Shown: in pieces, positions 16,240 through 26,832 of the stretch
Layout of the letters: every line of letters starts with the position of its first letter
Numbering within the stretch: position 1 is the stretch's first letter
Assembly: GCF_016804325.1 (NCBI RefSeq)
Contig: NZ_CP043627.1
Span: 2,431,001-2,495,000 of the forward strand
Origin: Methylobacterium aquaticum
GTDB lineage: Bacteria > Pseudomonadota > Alphaproteobacteria > Rhizobiales > Beijerinckiaceae
Direction: 5' to 3'
DNA length: 64,000 bases
Made by a program: the position numbers and the translations under genes
The notes under the pieces: model-generated
What the model was told of the DNA's origin: nothing
What the model saw: the letters and a program-made list of their open reading frames with translations, nothing else
Databases searched by the model: none

Positions 16240-17358
16240 TCAGCGCCCGGTGCGGATGCGGGTCCAGAGGCGGGTCACCACCCGCTGGGTGCGGTCGTCG
16301 TAGGCGGTGTTGGTGAACAGCCGGCGGAAGGTGGCCTCGTCCGGGTAGATGCCGGGATCGGACAGGATCTCGGGACGGACCAGGGCCTTCGCCGCCAGGT
16401 TGCCGCTGGCATAGGAGACGAAGTTGGTGTTGGCCGCCGCTACCTCGGGCCGCATCATGAAGTCGATGAAGGCGTGGGCCTCCGCCGCATGCGGCGCATC
16501 CTTGGGGATCGCGAAGGCGTCGAGCCACATCAGGGCGCCCTGCTGCGGAATGAAATAGGCGATGTCGACGTCGTTCTTGGCCTCGCGGGCGCGCTTGCGC
16601 GCCTGGAGGATGTCGCCGGAATAGCCGACCGAGAGGCAGACGTCGCCGTTGGCGAGCTGGTTGATGTACTCGGAGGAATGGAACTTCTGCACCGCGCCGC
16701 GGATGCGGAACAGGGCGTCGCCCGCCTTGTCGAGATCGTCGGTCCGGCGCGAATCGGGCTTCAGGCCGAGGGCCTGGAGCGTGCTCGGGATGAGGTCGTC
16801 GGGCGAGTCCAGCATCGTGACGCCGCAATCCTTGAGCTTGCCGATCAGCTCCGGTCGCAGGACGATGTCCCAGGTGTTGAGCGGCTGGCCGGGGCCGAGG
16901 CGCTCGCGCACGAGCGCGGTGTTCACCCCGATGCCGGTAGTGCCCCACATGTAGTCGACGGCGTAGGCGTTGCCCGGATCGTAGGCGGCGAGCCGCGCCG
17001 TCACCTCGGGCCAGGCATGGGTGAGGTTCGGCAGCTTGGCCTTGTCGAGGGGCTGGAAGGCGCCGGCCTTGATCAGGCGCTGCAGGAACGGTCCCGTCGG
17101 CACCACGATGTCGTAGCCCGAGCGCCCGGCGAGCAGCTTGGTCTCGAGGATCTCGTTGGTGTCGTAGGTGTCGTAGACGACCTTGATGCCGGTCTCGCGC
17201 GTGAAGGCGTCGAGCATCTTGGGGTCGATGTAATCCGACCAGTTGTAGATGTTGACCACCCGCTCCGGCGCGGCCGCCGCGGGCCCCGCCGCGAGGGCGA
17301 GGAGGCAGGACGCTGCCCACAAGGAGCCGCGCAGGAGGCTGCGCCGGAGCAGGTTCAT
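16240..17358 (-). CDS. Polyamine (putrescine/spermidine) ABC transporter substrate-binding protein, PotF/PotD type
   Basis: This 372-residue protein has a twin-arginine-like or Sec signal (MNLLRRSLLRGSLWAASCLLALAAG). Mature sequence typical of PotF follows: VVNIYNWSDYIDPKMLDAFTRETG, TGPFLQRLIKAGAFQPLDKA, YMWGTTGIGVNT and YIPDE-like ends. The conserved acidic and aromatic residues that hold the polyamine amines are in place (NWSDY, MWGTT, WLDAF). No permease or ATPase gene adjoins it, so it is an orphan binding protein that may serve a transporter encoded elsewhere. Its start follows the RidA stop by three bases, so the two are one operon. Confidence 0.9.
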   Translation of the reverse strand: MNLLRRSLLRGSLWAASCLLALAAGPAAAAPERVVNIYNWSDYIDPKMLDAFTRETGIKVVYDTYDTNEILETKLLAGRSGYDIVVPTGPFLQRLIKAGAFQPLDKAKLPNLTHAWPEVTARLAAYDPGNAYAVDYMWGTTGIGVNTALVRERLGPGQPLNTWDIVLRPELIGKLKDCGVTMLDSPDDLIPSTLQALGLKPDSRRTDDLDKAGDALFRIRGAVQKFHSSEYINQLANGDVCLSVGYSGDILQARKRAREAKNDVDIAYFIPQQGALMWLDAFAIPKDAPHAAEAHAFIDFMMRPEVAAANTNFVSYASGNLAAKALVRPEILSDPGIYPDEATFRRLFTNTAYDDRTQRVVTRLWTRIRTGR

Positions 17359-17361
17359 CGA

Positions 17362-17721
17362 TCAGGCTCCGATCGCGGCGATGATCGAGATCTCGACCTT
17401 GTATTGCGGGCCGGCGAGCTTCGCCTCGACGGTGGCGCGGGCCGGGGTGTGGCCTTGCGCGACCCAGCCGTCCCAGGCCCGGTTCATCTCGGCGAAGGTC
17501 GACATGTCGGCGAGGTAGATCGTGGCCGACAGGAGCCGGGTCTTGTCGCTGCCGACGGTCGCCAGCAACTCGTCGATCTGGGCCAGGATGTCCTTGGTCT
17601 GCGCCTCGACGCCCTCATCGTTCGCGACGTTGTCCGCGACCTGGCCGGCGAGGTAGGCGGTGCCGTTATGGACCACCGCCTGGCTCATCCGGGGGCCGGT
17701 GTCGAAACGGGTGATGGTCAT
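17362..17721 (-). CDS. RidA/YjgF family enamine/imine deaminase
   Basis: This 119-residue protein starts MTITRFDTGPRMSQAVVHNG at 17721. It contains TAYLAGQVADN, QTKDILAQIDELLATVGSDK, DMSTFAEMNRAWDGWV and the family-ending ARATVEAKLAGPQYKVEI with the conserved arginine. RidA hydrolyses reactive 2-aminoacrylate and similar enamines in the cytosol. Members of this subgroup often sit with amine or amino-acid catabolism genes. Here the partner is a polyamine-binding protein, so a role in clearing imines from amine oxidation is plausible but not shown. Confidence 0.88.
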   Translation of the reverse strand: MTITRFDTGPRMSQAVVHNGTAYLAGQVADNVANDEGVEAQTKDILAQIDELLATVGSDKTRLLSATIYLADMSTFAEMNRAWDGWVAQGHTPARATVEAKLAGPQYKVEISIIAAIGA

Positions 17722-17894
17722 CGAAAAACTCCTCGAGGCGCTGGAATGGCGCTCGGGCGCCTTGTGCCGCCGAACCCGGGGCGCGTAAAGGCCTCCCGCC
17801 GTCCACAGGGCTGGGAAGCGCGAAGTTCGGCGCAACCATGGCCGGACCTCGTGCGTTTGCCCTGCATAGAAGCGGAGCCGAAGGGCAGACCTCC

Positions 17895-18167
17895 ATGCTT
17901 GCGATCCTGTGGACCATCATCATCGGCTTCGTCGCCGGTGTCATCGCCAAGTTCATCATGCCCGGTTCGGCCAACGAGCCGAGCGGCTTCATCATGACCA
18001 CCCTGCTCGGCATCGTCGGCGCCTTCGTGGCGACGTTCCTGGGCCAGGTCACCGGATGGTACCCGCCGAACGAGGGCGCGGGCCTGATCGCCTCGGTCGT
18101 CGGCGCCGTGGTCGTGCTGGCGATCTTCGGCTTCATCCAGGGCCGCCGCCGCAGCACCGTCCTCTGA
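17895..18167 (+). CDS. GlsB/YeaQ/YmgE family membrane protein (transglycosylase-associated)
   Basis: This 90-residue protein has three membrane segments: LAILWTIIIGFVAGVIAKFI, GFIMTTLLGIVGAFVATFLG and IASVVGAVVVLAIFGFI. The glycine-rich pattern with MPG between the first two is typical of the GlsB/YmgE stress-response family. It sits in the inner membrane with unknown biochemical role and is often induced by envelope or acid stress. The ATG at 17895 follows directly after the AGACCTCC segment. A strong hairpin follows at 18208. Confidence 0.88.
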   Translation: MLAILWTIIIGFVAGVIAKFIMPGSANEPSGFIMTTLLGIVGAFVATFLGQVTGWYPPNEGAGLIASVVGAVVVLAIFGFIQGRRRSTVL

Positions 18168-18207
18168 GTCACGCGAGCCGGCGGGACGCCGCCGGCTCTT
18201 TCCGATC

Positions 18208-18249
18208 GTGAAAAGGCCCGCGCCGGTATCCCGGCGCGGGCCTTTTCAC
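18208..18249. terminator. Bidirectional rho-independent terminator
   Basis: A perfect 19-bp inverted repeat (18208-18226 and 18231-18249) with loop TATC has an A-run at its left end and a T-run at its right end (AAAA...TTTT). It can therefore terminate both the GlsB-like gene on the plus strand and the gene ending at 18314 on the minus strand. Confidence 0.93.
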
Positions 18250-18313
18250 GTGTCCGTATCGTTCGGTCACCGCGTCAGGAAACGGGGCGCCGTCCGGGCG
18301 CCCCGCCGCTTCG

Positions 18314-18571
18314 TCAGATTCGCGCCGGCGCGTGGGAGTCGCCGTTCATCAGCGACTTGGCGGCGCAATGGCCGGTGGCGCCGCGGATCGCCAGGAGCGA
18401 GCCGGCGACCAGGGCCGCGAGGCTCAGGAACTTGTTCGGCCGGGGCTGCGCCGCCGCCGCCGCGAGTCCGAGGCCGAGCGCGACCGAGATGGCGCGCTCC
18501 TTGGTGGTCAGGTTGCGCTCGCCGCCGAACACGTCGTGCATCAGGTCGTTGGCCATGGGGTTCTCCGTCAT
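18314..18571 (-). CDS. Small membrane protein, DUF2892/YgaP-like
   Basis: This protein has 85 residues (or 80 from the second Met, MANDLMHDV). After a soluble N-terminus with GGERNLTTKERAISVALG, two short hydrophobic helices follow (LGLGLAAAAA, LSLAALVAGSLLAIRGATG). The GHCAAKSLM ending resembles the R-G-x-T-G-H-C motif of the small inner-membrane DUF2892 proteins. The function is unknown. It ends 65 bases before the shared bidirectional terminator. Confidence 0.72.
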   Translation of the reverse strand: MTENPMANDLMHDVFGGERNLTTKERAISVALGLGLAAAAAQPRPNKFLSLAALVAGSLLAIRGATGHCAAKSLMNGDSHAPARI

Positions 18572-18682
18572 GCTCCGGGTGCGGACGGGTATCCGCTCGT
18601 GTCGCGGTGCGAACGCGGACGGAGCACGGACGTTCCCTCCGGGCAGGCTCTCCGCCCGACTTCCTGCCGCCGGCGGGCCCGC

Positions 18683-19315
18683 TCACCCCTGCGGAGCCTC
18701 GGCGATGAGCCGGTCGTCGATCTCCCGCGCCCGGATCGCCGCCGGGCGGTCGGCGAGGCGGGCGACGTAGGTCTCGTAAGCCGGGCGCCGCTCGATGCCG
18801 CCGAACTGCATGCCCCACATCAGGTGCGAGCCGACATAGAGGTCGGCGGCCGAGAACCGCCCGCCGGCGAGGTAGTCCCGGCCCGAGACCGCGCCTTCGA
18901 GGGCATCGAGCACCTCCGCCATGCTGCCGTACCCGACCATCCGGCGCTTCTCCTCCGGCACCTCGATGCCGAGCGCCTTGTCGGTCACCGCCGCCTCGAC
19001 GGGCCCGGCGGCGAAGAACAGCCAGCGGTAATAGGCGCCGCGCTCGGGGTCATCGAGGGCCGGGGCGAGGCCGGCCTGCGGAAAGGCATCGGCCAGGTAG
19101 GCGCAGATCGCCGCCGTCTCGGTCACGGTGACGCCGCGATGCACCAGGGCCGGCACCTTGGCCAGCGGGTTGATCGCCCGGTAGGCCGGGTCCTTCATTC
19201 CCGAACCGTAGCCCATGATCTCGGTGCGGTAGGGCGCCCCGACCTCCTCCAGCATCCAGCGGACGATGCGGCCGCGGGACATCGGGTGGGTGTAGAAGAC
19301 GAGATCGTCGCTCAT
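18683..19315 (-). CDS. Glutathione S-transferase family protein
   Basis: This is a 210-residue protein (start MSDDLVFYTHPMSRGRIVRW at 19315). The thioredoxin-like N-domain carries the serine/arginine glutathione site (HPMSRGRI), the cis-proline motif KVPALVHRGVTVTETAAI, and the helical C-domain ending YVARLADRPAAIRARE. Members conjugate or reduce with glutathione in the cytosol. The exact substrate is not deducible. It stands alone, 216 bases from the diguanylate cyclase on the same strand. A longer upstream frame is rejected as noncoding. Confidence 0.88.
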   Translation of the reverse strand: MSDDLVFYTHPMSRGRIVRWMLEEVGAPYRTEIMGYGSGMKDPAYRAINPLAKVPALVHRGVTVTETAAICAYLADAFPQAGLAPALDDPERGAYYRWLFFAAGPVEAAVTDKALGIEVPEEKRRMVGYGSMAEVLDALEGAVSGRDYLAGGRFSAADLYVGSHLMWGMQFGGIERRPAYETYVARLADRPAAIRAREIDDRLIAEAPQG

Positions 19316-19531
19316 GCGCTGCCTCCCCGGCGGGCGAATCAGCGGCGCCCGCGAGTGACCTTGAAGCAGAGGTGGGAGCGGGCGGGAAGACGGCGATGCC
19401 GGACCGCGGGCGATGGCAGCCCTGACGACGAATCGGAGCGTCCCGACGCCCTTCACCCCCGACCGTTCAGGGCGCGGTCGTTCGCGAGCCGGTGGCATCG
19501 AGGAGGGCGCGTGTCGCCGGATGGTAGCTCC

Positions 19532-20985
19532 TCACGCCCGCCGGCCCGCGCTCCGCTCCGGTACCGGGCGATAACGTGCGTGCTCGACGAGCGTGGTCAG
19601 TTCCCTGAGGCCCGGCGCGGCGGTCGGCTCGGACGAGGCCGTCGCCGTGACGATGCGGTTGCGGCCGCGTTTCTTGGCGTCGTACAGGGCGATGTCGGCG
19701 CGGCGCATCAGGAGTTCCGGCTGGCCGCCTTCGGCCGTGCCCGTGGCCGCCGTCACGAGGCCGGCGCTCAGGGTGACACGGTCGGCCACCCGGGATCCCG
19801 GATTCGGAATGTCCATCCGGTCCAGGTCCTGCACAATGACCTCGATCCGGCTTCGGGCATCGTCGGCCGTCGTGCGGGGCATGAGGACCAGGAACTCCTC
19901 GCCGCCGATTCGGCCGCAGGCGGCCCCGTGAGCCCGCGAGAAGTCCAGGAGCAGAGAGCCGACCGCGCGCAAGGCCCGATCGCCCGCTTGGTGGCCCTGG
20001 CTGTCGTTCAGGTGCTTGAAGTCGTCGATGTCGATCATGGCAACGGACAGGGCCTCGCCGACCGGCGAGTCCCGGAGCAGCCCGGCCAGATCCTCGCCGA
20101 TCGCCTTCCGGTTGCGCAGGCCCGTCAGGGCGTCCGTGAAGGCCATGACGTGCAGGCGGTCGTGGCTCTCCTTCAGCAGGTGGCGGCTGCGTGCCTCGGT
20201 CACCCGGAACAGAGCGGCGCGCATCTGCCGGCCGTTCAGCTGCGCCCGCATCCAGACCAGGGCACCCCGATGCTGCTGCAATAGAAGGTGAATAGCGCCC
20301 CCGATGCGTCGCCGACGGCCGGGTTGGCGTATTGGCAGGCCACGAAGGTTGCAATGAGGGCGAGCGCGGCCACGACGGTCCAGCGCATGCTCAGCGGCAG
20401 CAGGACGATGCCGGTCGCCATGCCGAAATAGCCGACCACGACGAAGCGCTCGAAGTTGACGCCGCCGACCTGCCGGCCGGTCAGGAAGGCCGCGAGCATG
20501 ACGGCGGACATGAACAGGCAGGCGGCCATGCCCTGCCAGGTGTCTGAGCCGAGATGCCTCCAGGCCTGCAAGGCGAGGACGAGGGCGATGGTCGTCACGC
20601 CGACATGGCCCGTGACGATGGCCGCGAGCGCGTCCGGGGCGACGCTGTGATCGAACGGGACCGCCAGCCACATGATGGCCGCGACGGCCCAGAACCAGTC
20701 GGTCGCGGTGCGCCTGTTCTCGTCCCACATGACCGCTCGCAGGACGAGGGCCAGCGCCGGCGACAGCATCAGGAGACGACCGGTCGTGCGGCTCGCCGCC
20801 TCGACCTCTCCCCAGAGCGCCTTCGCCTCGATCGTCCGAAGCGCGTCGTCGACCGCCAGGGACACGTCGGAGCTCTTCGATGCGGGACCGCCATCCGCCG
20901 GGCGCTTCCGGACCATCGATCGATCGTCGGTGTCTGGAAGCATCGGTGAGACGGTCCTGCGCGGGTCACCCTTGGTAAGGAGCAT
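19532..20985 (-). CDS. Membrane diguanylate cyclase (frameshifted in this assembly)
   Basis: This is a 484-residue protein once one G is added at the CCCC run 20265-20268, which joins FTFYCSSIG to GALVWMRAQLNG. The N-terminal half has about six membrane spans (for example LLMLSPALALVLRAVM and MAACLFMSAVMLAAFLTG) in place of a periplasmic sensor. A linker helix leads into a GGDEF domain with DALTGLRNRKAI, MIDIDDFKHLND and the active site GRIGGEEFLVLMPR. The sequence before GGEEF is RAHGAACGRI, so the RxxD inhibitory site lacks its aspartate. It should make c-di-GMP without the usual product inhibition. The start could be Met15 (MLPDTDD). Confidence 0.85.
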
Positions 20986-21122
20986 TCGTGAAGAATGTCT
21001 CTTACCTTACGTCAAAATCCGCGGTGTGCGTCGAGGGGGCCTCGCGAAGACCTGCCGCAGGGCAGCCTTGCCGGATCCTGTCCTCCGCACCCGGATCGTC
21101 AGGACATCCTGCGGAGCGCACG

Positions 21123-21154
21123 AAAAAAGCGCGGCCCCGGGGGGACCGCGCTTT
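21123..21154 (-). terminator. Rho-independent terminator of pnp
   Basis: Read on the minus strand, a stem AAAGCGCGGTCCCC pairs with GGGGCCGCGCTTT with one bulge and is followed by TTTTTT. It lies 51 bases past the pnp stop codon (21205). Confidence 0.85.
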
Positions 21155-21204
21155 CGGACCGTGATGGCGGAGACCGTCCGATCTCCGCCGATCGCCTCAG
21201 ACGA

Positions 21205-23372
<2,168 letters not shown>

Positions 23373-23532
23373 CTTGTCATGCCTTCCTGCGGTCCGGGAG
23401 GGCGGCGCCAGCGCAAGACGGCGAGGGGCTCATGAGAGCCACCGGCGATCCTGCCCTGGCGGTCGCGGCCCGCCTTCTTCAGTGCGGGTCCCGGAAGAGG
23501 GGCGGCCGGACCCATTCCAGCCCACCCGGGAC

Positions 23533-23554
23533 GGGTGAGCCTCGAGGCTCACCC
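23533..23554 (-). promoter_or_regulatory. Perfect 22-bp palindrome in the rpsO-pnp spacer
   Basis: The 11-bp arms (GGGTGAGCCTC and its exact complement) form a hairpin in the transcript between rpsO and pnp, followed by CGCGAAAACGCG, which can form a second small stem. In other bacteria a stem-loop in this spacer is cut by RNase III and mediates pnp autoregulation. The same role is inferred here. Confidence 0.6.
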
Positions 23555-23600
23555 GCGAAAACGCGGCCCGGACCGGTGCCCGAACCGCGTGAGGTCCACC

Positions 23601-23870
23601 TTAGCGGCGGATGCCGAGGCGCTCGATGAGGGCGCGGTAGCGGGCCTCGTCCTTGCGCTTCAGGTAGTCGAGGAGCGACCGGCGCTGCGAGACCAGCTTG
23701 AGCAGGCCGCGGCGCGAGTGGTTGTCCTTGGAGTGGGTCTTGAAGTGCCCGGTGAGGTTCTGGATCCGCTCGGTGAGGATCGCGACCTGCACTTCCGGCG
23801 AGCCGGTGTCGGTTCCGCCGCGGGCATGTTCCTTGATGAGCGCGGTCTTGCGCTCCGCCGTGATCGACAT
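23601..23870 (-). CDS. rpsO: 30S ribosomal protein S15
   Basis: This 89-residue S15 contains [53 protein letters not shown] and [20 protein letters not shown], all canonical. It binds the 16S rRNA central domain and can regulate its own translation. The start ATG at 23870 is unambiguous. The 318-base gap up to 24188 is shared with a divergent ferritin-like gene and holds both promoters. A TATA-like GTGTATAGG on the minus strand near 24024 is a possible -10, but I could not match a -35. Confidence 0.98.
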   Translation of the reverse strand: MSITAERKTALIKEHARGGTDTGSPEVQVAILTERIQNLTGHFKTHSKDNHSRRGLLKLVSQRRSLLDYLKRKDEARYRALIERLGIRR

Positions 23871-24188
23871 CGCGTGTCCTTTCGGTGTTACGGGTTCACG
23901 AGGTGCGCGGCTTCCGAGGGGAGGCCGCCGTTTCGCACGGGGCTCGGCCGGGCCGGGATGTCGTCCAGCGCGGTCTGCCAAGGCGAAAAACCTCGCCGTG
24001 TGCGGGCGAGGGTGGCGCAGCCTATACACGATCCGTCGCCCCTTGCCACTCCCCCGTGGCCTGCGTGCTACTTTGGCCGCGCGCGGTTTCGTCACGCCCA
24101 CGCCGGTCGCGTCCGGGACGGCCGAGGTCGAACCCGGAATACCCCCAAGCAGTTTGCCCGCCATTCCCCACGCCACGAGAGGTTCACG

Positions 24189-24731
24189 ATGACCACCGCG
24201 ACGGCGGGCCGGACGGCGGCCACCACCGAGACCGTGCAGGCGATCTACGTCACGGCCCTGCGCAACACCCACGCCCTGGAGAAGCAGGCGGCGCAGATGA
24301 TCCAGCGCCAGATCGAGCGCTACGAGAGCTATCCTGAGCTGACCCAGGCCCTGCGGCTGCACAAGAGCGAGACCGACCAGCAGGTCGCCCGCCTCGCCGA
24401 TCTCCTGCACGGCCACGGCGAGGACCGTTCGCTGCTCAAGGACGTGGTGACCCAGACGGTCGGCAACGTCGCGGCGCTTGTCCACAGCGTGACCGGCGAC
24501 GAGGTGTTGAAGAACCTCTACACCGACTACTCGGTCGAGACCTACGAGATCGCCGCCTATACCTCGCTGATCGCGCTGGCCGCGGAGGCCGGGCACGAGC
24601 GGGACATCGAGATTCTGCGCCTGTCGTTGAAGGAGGAGGAGCGGATGGCCGGGGCGGTGTTCGAACAGATCGTGCCGGTGACCAAGGGGTTCGTCGCCAG
24701 GGAAGTCGCGGGCGAGAAGGCGGACCGGTAG
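24189..24731 (+). CDS. Ferritin-like YciE/YciF-type (DUF892) protein
   Basis: This 180-residue all-helical protein contains [60 protein letters not shown] and [15 protein letters not shown]. The spacing of Glu and His residues (ALEKQA, LHKSETD, VETYE, EEERM) fits the four-helix ferritin-like DUF892 domain, which is linked with stress responses and a possible di-iron centre. The ATG at 24189 is used, since sequence upstream in this frame is low-quality coding. No operon partner is seen on the plus strand. Confidence 0.85.
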   Translation: MTTATAGRTAATTETVQAIYVTALRNTHALEKQAAQMIQRQIERYESYPELTQALRLHKSETDQQVARLADLLHGHGEDRSLLKDVVTQTVGNVAALVHSVTGDEVLKNLYTDYSVETYEIAAYTSLIALAAEAGHERDIEILRLSLKEEERMAGAVFEQIVPVTKGFVAREVAGEKADR

Positions 24732-24776
24732 GGCGGACGGGGAGGGGTGGCGCGTGGCGCTCCGCCCCTTCACCCG

Positions 24777-25088
24777 TCAGTCTCGCTCGAAGGCGAACTC
24801 AATGCGGAGGCGGTCTCCCGTCGCCTCCGCGACGCGGCGCAGGGAGATTGTGGTCGGTGCGGCCTTGCCCGTCTCCCAACGCGCTACCATTGCCGGTGAG
24901 GTGCCGATGCGACGGACAAGCTCCGCCTGGGACAGCTTTGCGGCCTGCCGTGCCTCCGCCACGGCGAAGGCCAGATCCATGGCCGGCGAGACCTCCTCGT
25001 AGGCGGCTCGGTAATCAAGGTCCGCGTGCCAGCACTCACGAATGCTCTGGAAGGGGATCGGCGCCAGCGCGTCGGCGCGGAGGCTCAC
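24777..25088 (-). CDS. XRE-family helix-turn-helix protein, third gene of a PIN/RHH/XRE operon
   Basis: This 103-residue protein has an N-terminal segment of about 38 residues (SIRECWHADLDYRAAYEEVS), followed by a clear XRE helix-turn-helix (QAAKLSQAELVRRIGTSPAM, VARWETGKAAPT, ISLRRVAEATGDRLRIEF). It resembles HigA/MqsA-type antitoxins. Its start overlaps the stop of the RHH gene by four bases, so it is co-expressed with the PIN and RHH genes. It probably autorepresses the operon. Its own partner toxin is not obvious. Confidence 0.82.
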   Translation of the reverse strand: MSLRADALAPIPFQSIRECWHADLDYRAAYEEVSPAMDLAFAVAEARQAAKLSQAELVRRIGTSPAMVARWETGKAAPTTISLRRVAEATGDRLRIEFAFERD

Positions 25089-25324
25089 AGGATGTCGTCA
25101 CCGGGATCGGGCCGCACGTCCGGCGCCCGATCGAGAATCGCCAGAGCGGCAGCGACATCGGCTCGCGCCGCGCGCTCGCGCATGACTCGGAACCTGCGCT
25201 GCTGATCGACGCCGTCGGTGATGAGGCCGAGGAGCATCTGATCCAGGGAAATGCCCTCTTCCGCCGCCGCATCCTGAGCCTGCTGCATGACGGTATCCGG
25301 GATCTGAAGGGCGACCGATGCCAT
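25085..25324 (-). CDS. Ribbon-helix-helix-like antitoxin
   Basis: This is a 79-residue protein: a short beta strand (MASVALQIPDTV) and two helices (MQQAQDAAAEEGISLDQMLL, LITDGVDQQ) in the usual RHH order, then an acidic disordered tail (DVRPDPGDDIL) that would thread into the PIN toxin. The gene starts two bases after the PIN stop and overlaps the XRE gene by four bases. It is predicted to bind DNA and neutralise the PIN nuclease. Confidence 0.75.
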   Translation of the reverse strand: MASVALQIPDTVMQQAQDAAAEEGISLDQMLLGLITDGVDQQRRFRVMRERAARADVAAALAILDRAPDVRPDPGDDIL

Positions 25325-25326
25325 GT

Positions 25327-25773
25327 TCAGTTCCTCTCCTGCTGGATCCTCAATCTCGGATTGGCCACCACGAAGGTGGCAGCACCGATCGCCGACAGTC
25401 CGAAGGCGGCCACGGCAGGATGGCCGAAATGACGGTCTTCCGTCACGATCGTGTCCGCACCGGCGGCCATCGCACAATCGATATAAAGGTCGTCCTTCGG
25501 GTCCGCCAGAAAGGGCCGGAACCGAAAGCGGGGCAGGGCGGGAATGGCTCTCGCACACAGAGCGTCGAGAATAACGTCGAGCTCTGCCGGCGTGATCCAG
25601 GGTTCGGGACCGAGCTGTCCCGGGCGTTTCAAGACGTCCTCGTACTCGAAAACGACGGCGGGCGAGGCTGCAAAGACGACCGCACCCGTGAGCATCGCCC
25701 GAACGACCAGATGGGAGGCTCCGTTGCGCGAGCGGAACCCGCGCACCAGCACGCTGGCATCCACAACGATCAT
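25327..25773 (-). CDS. PIN-domain ribonuclease toxin
   Basis: This protein has about 148 residues. The start MIVVDASVLVRGF at 25773 is chosen because PIN domains begin at this strand; an upstream ATG at 25794 would add seven residues. The acidic metal site is visible: D in VVDASV, E in AVVFEYEDVL, and the aspartates in FLADPKDDLYIDCAMAAGAD and TEDRHFGH. It is a predicted Mg-dependent RNase of the VapC/PIN_3 group, first in the operon PIN, RHH, XRE. Confidence 0.85.
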   Translation of the reverse strand: MIVVDASVLVRGFRSRNGASHLVVRAMLTGAVVFAASPAVVFEYEDVLKRPGQLGPEPWITPAELDVILDALCARAIPALPRFRFRPFLADPKDDLYIDCAMAAGADTIVTEDRHFGHPAVAAFGLSAIGAATFVVANPRLRIQQERN

Positions 25774-25805
25774 GCTGCCCTCGCCCGGTGCCACAGGAAT
25801 TGGCC

Positions 25806-25895
25806 GTCTTAGTGTCTCTCACAAAGCTCCCGATCGCCGTCGTCGCTCGCTGTGGCAGCGTCGGCGCAACGGGAGTTTTGTGAGGTGCACTAAAG
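25806..25895. repeat. Imperfect long inverted repeat over the xth stop codon
   Basis: The left arm (from about 25808, CTTAGTGTCTCTCACAAAGC) and the right arm (to about 25894, read in reverse CTTTAGTGCACCTCACAAAA) are roughly three-quarters identical over about 35 bases, around a centre of CGTCGCTCGCTGTGGCAGCG. It ends with the stop codon of xth and precedes the toxin operon. It may be a terminator for xth or a small mobile remnant. Confidence 0.55.
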
Positions 25896-26699
25896 CTCCA
25901 ACTCCACCGTCACCGGCACGTGGTCCGACGGCTTCTCCCAGGCCCGGGTATGCCGCGCCACCGTCACCGACTTCACCGTATCGGCGAGGTCCGGCGTGAC
26001 CCAGATGTGGTCGAGGCGCCGACCCTTGTCGGCGGCGGCCCAGTCGGGGGAGCGGTAGCTCCACCAGGTATAGATCTTCTCCGGCGGCGGGCGCAGGTGG
26101 CGCATCGTGTCGATCCAGCCGGCCTCGCCGCGCAAGCTCTCCAGCCGCTCGGTCTCGATCGGGGTGTGGCTGACCACATCCAGCAACTGCTTGTGCGACC
26201 AGACGTCGTGCTCGAGCGGCGCCACGTTGAGGTCGCCGACGAGGATCGCCGGGCCGGCGGGGCGCCGGCCGCCCCAGGCGCGCAGCTCGTCCAGGAAGGA
26301 GAGCTTGTGGGCGAACTTGTCGTTGAGCTTCACGTCCGGCACGTCGCCGCCGGCCGGCACGTAGAAATCATGGATCGCGATGCCGGCAGCAAGGCCCGCC
26401 TCCGGGCCGAGCACCGCCGAGATGTGGCGCGCGTCCTGGCGCTCGCAGAAGCTCATCACCTCGCGGGTAATGAGCGGCAATCGCGAGAGGATGGCGACGC
26501 CGTTATAGCCCTTCTGCCCGGCGAAGACGACGTGCGGGTAGCCGAAGCCCTGCAACTCCTTCAACGGGAAGCGGTCGTCCGGGCACTTGGTCTCCTGGAG
26601 GCAGAGCACGTCGGGCTTCGCCTCGTCGAGGAAGCGGCGCACGAGGTCGATGCGCAGGCGGACCGAGTTGATGTTCCAGGTGCTGACGGTGAGGCGCAA
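25890..26699 (-). CDS. xth: Exodeoxyribonuclease III (AP endonuclease)
   Basis: This EEP-fold nuclease has about 269 residues: LTVSTWNINSVRLR (metal-binding Asn), DVLCLQETKCPDDRFP (catalytic Glu), GYNGVAILSRLP, VGDLNVAPLEHDVW (Asp-Asn pair), and the ending RLDHIWVTPDL...KPSDHVPVTVEL with the Asp-His pair. It cuts DNA at abasic sites. The TTG at 26699 puts the start right before the first strand. An ATG at 26780 would add a 27-residue hydrophobic/Ser-rich tail not seen in the family, so the shorter form is preferred but not certain. Confidence 0.9.
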   Translation of the reverse strand: MRLTVSTWNINSVRLRIDLVRRFLDEAKPDVLCLQETKCPDDRFPLKELQGFGYPHVVFAGQKGYNGVAILSRLPLITREVMSFCERQDARHISAVLGPEAGLAAGIAIHDFYVPAGGDVPDVKLNDKFAHKLSFLDELRAWGGRRPAGPAILVGDLNVAPLEHDVWSHKQLLDVVSHTPIETERLESLRGEAGWIDTMRHLRPPPEKIYTWWSYRSPDWAAADKGRRLDHIWVTPDLADTVKSVTVARHTRAWEKPSDHVPVTVELEL

Positions 26700-26832
26700 C
26701 GGTCGGGATCTCGAAAGCAGGAGTGAAACCGCAGCGCGTTCGAACGCGCCGGCTGAGCCCGACTGGGCGTCGGCGCTCATGCGCCGGATGCTCCGCCATC
26801 GATAGGTTGATGGCGGAGCGCACTGGGATGGA

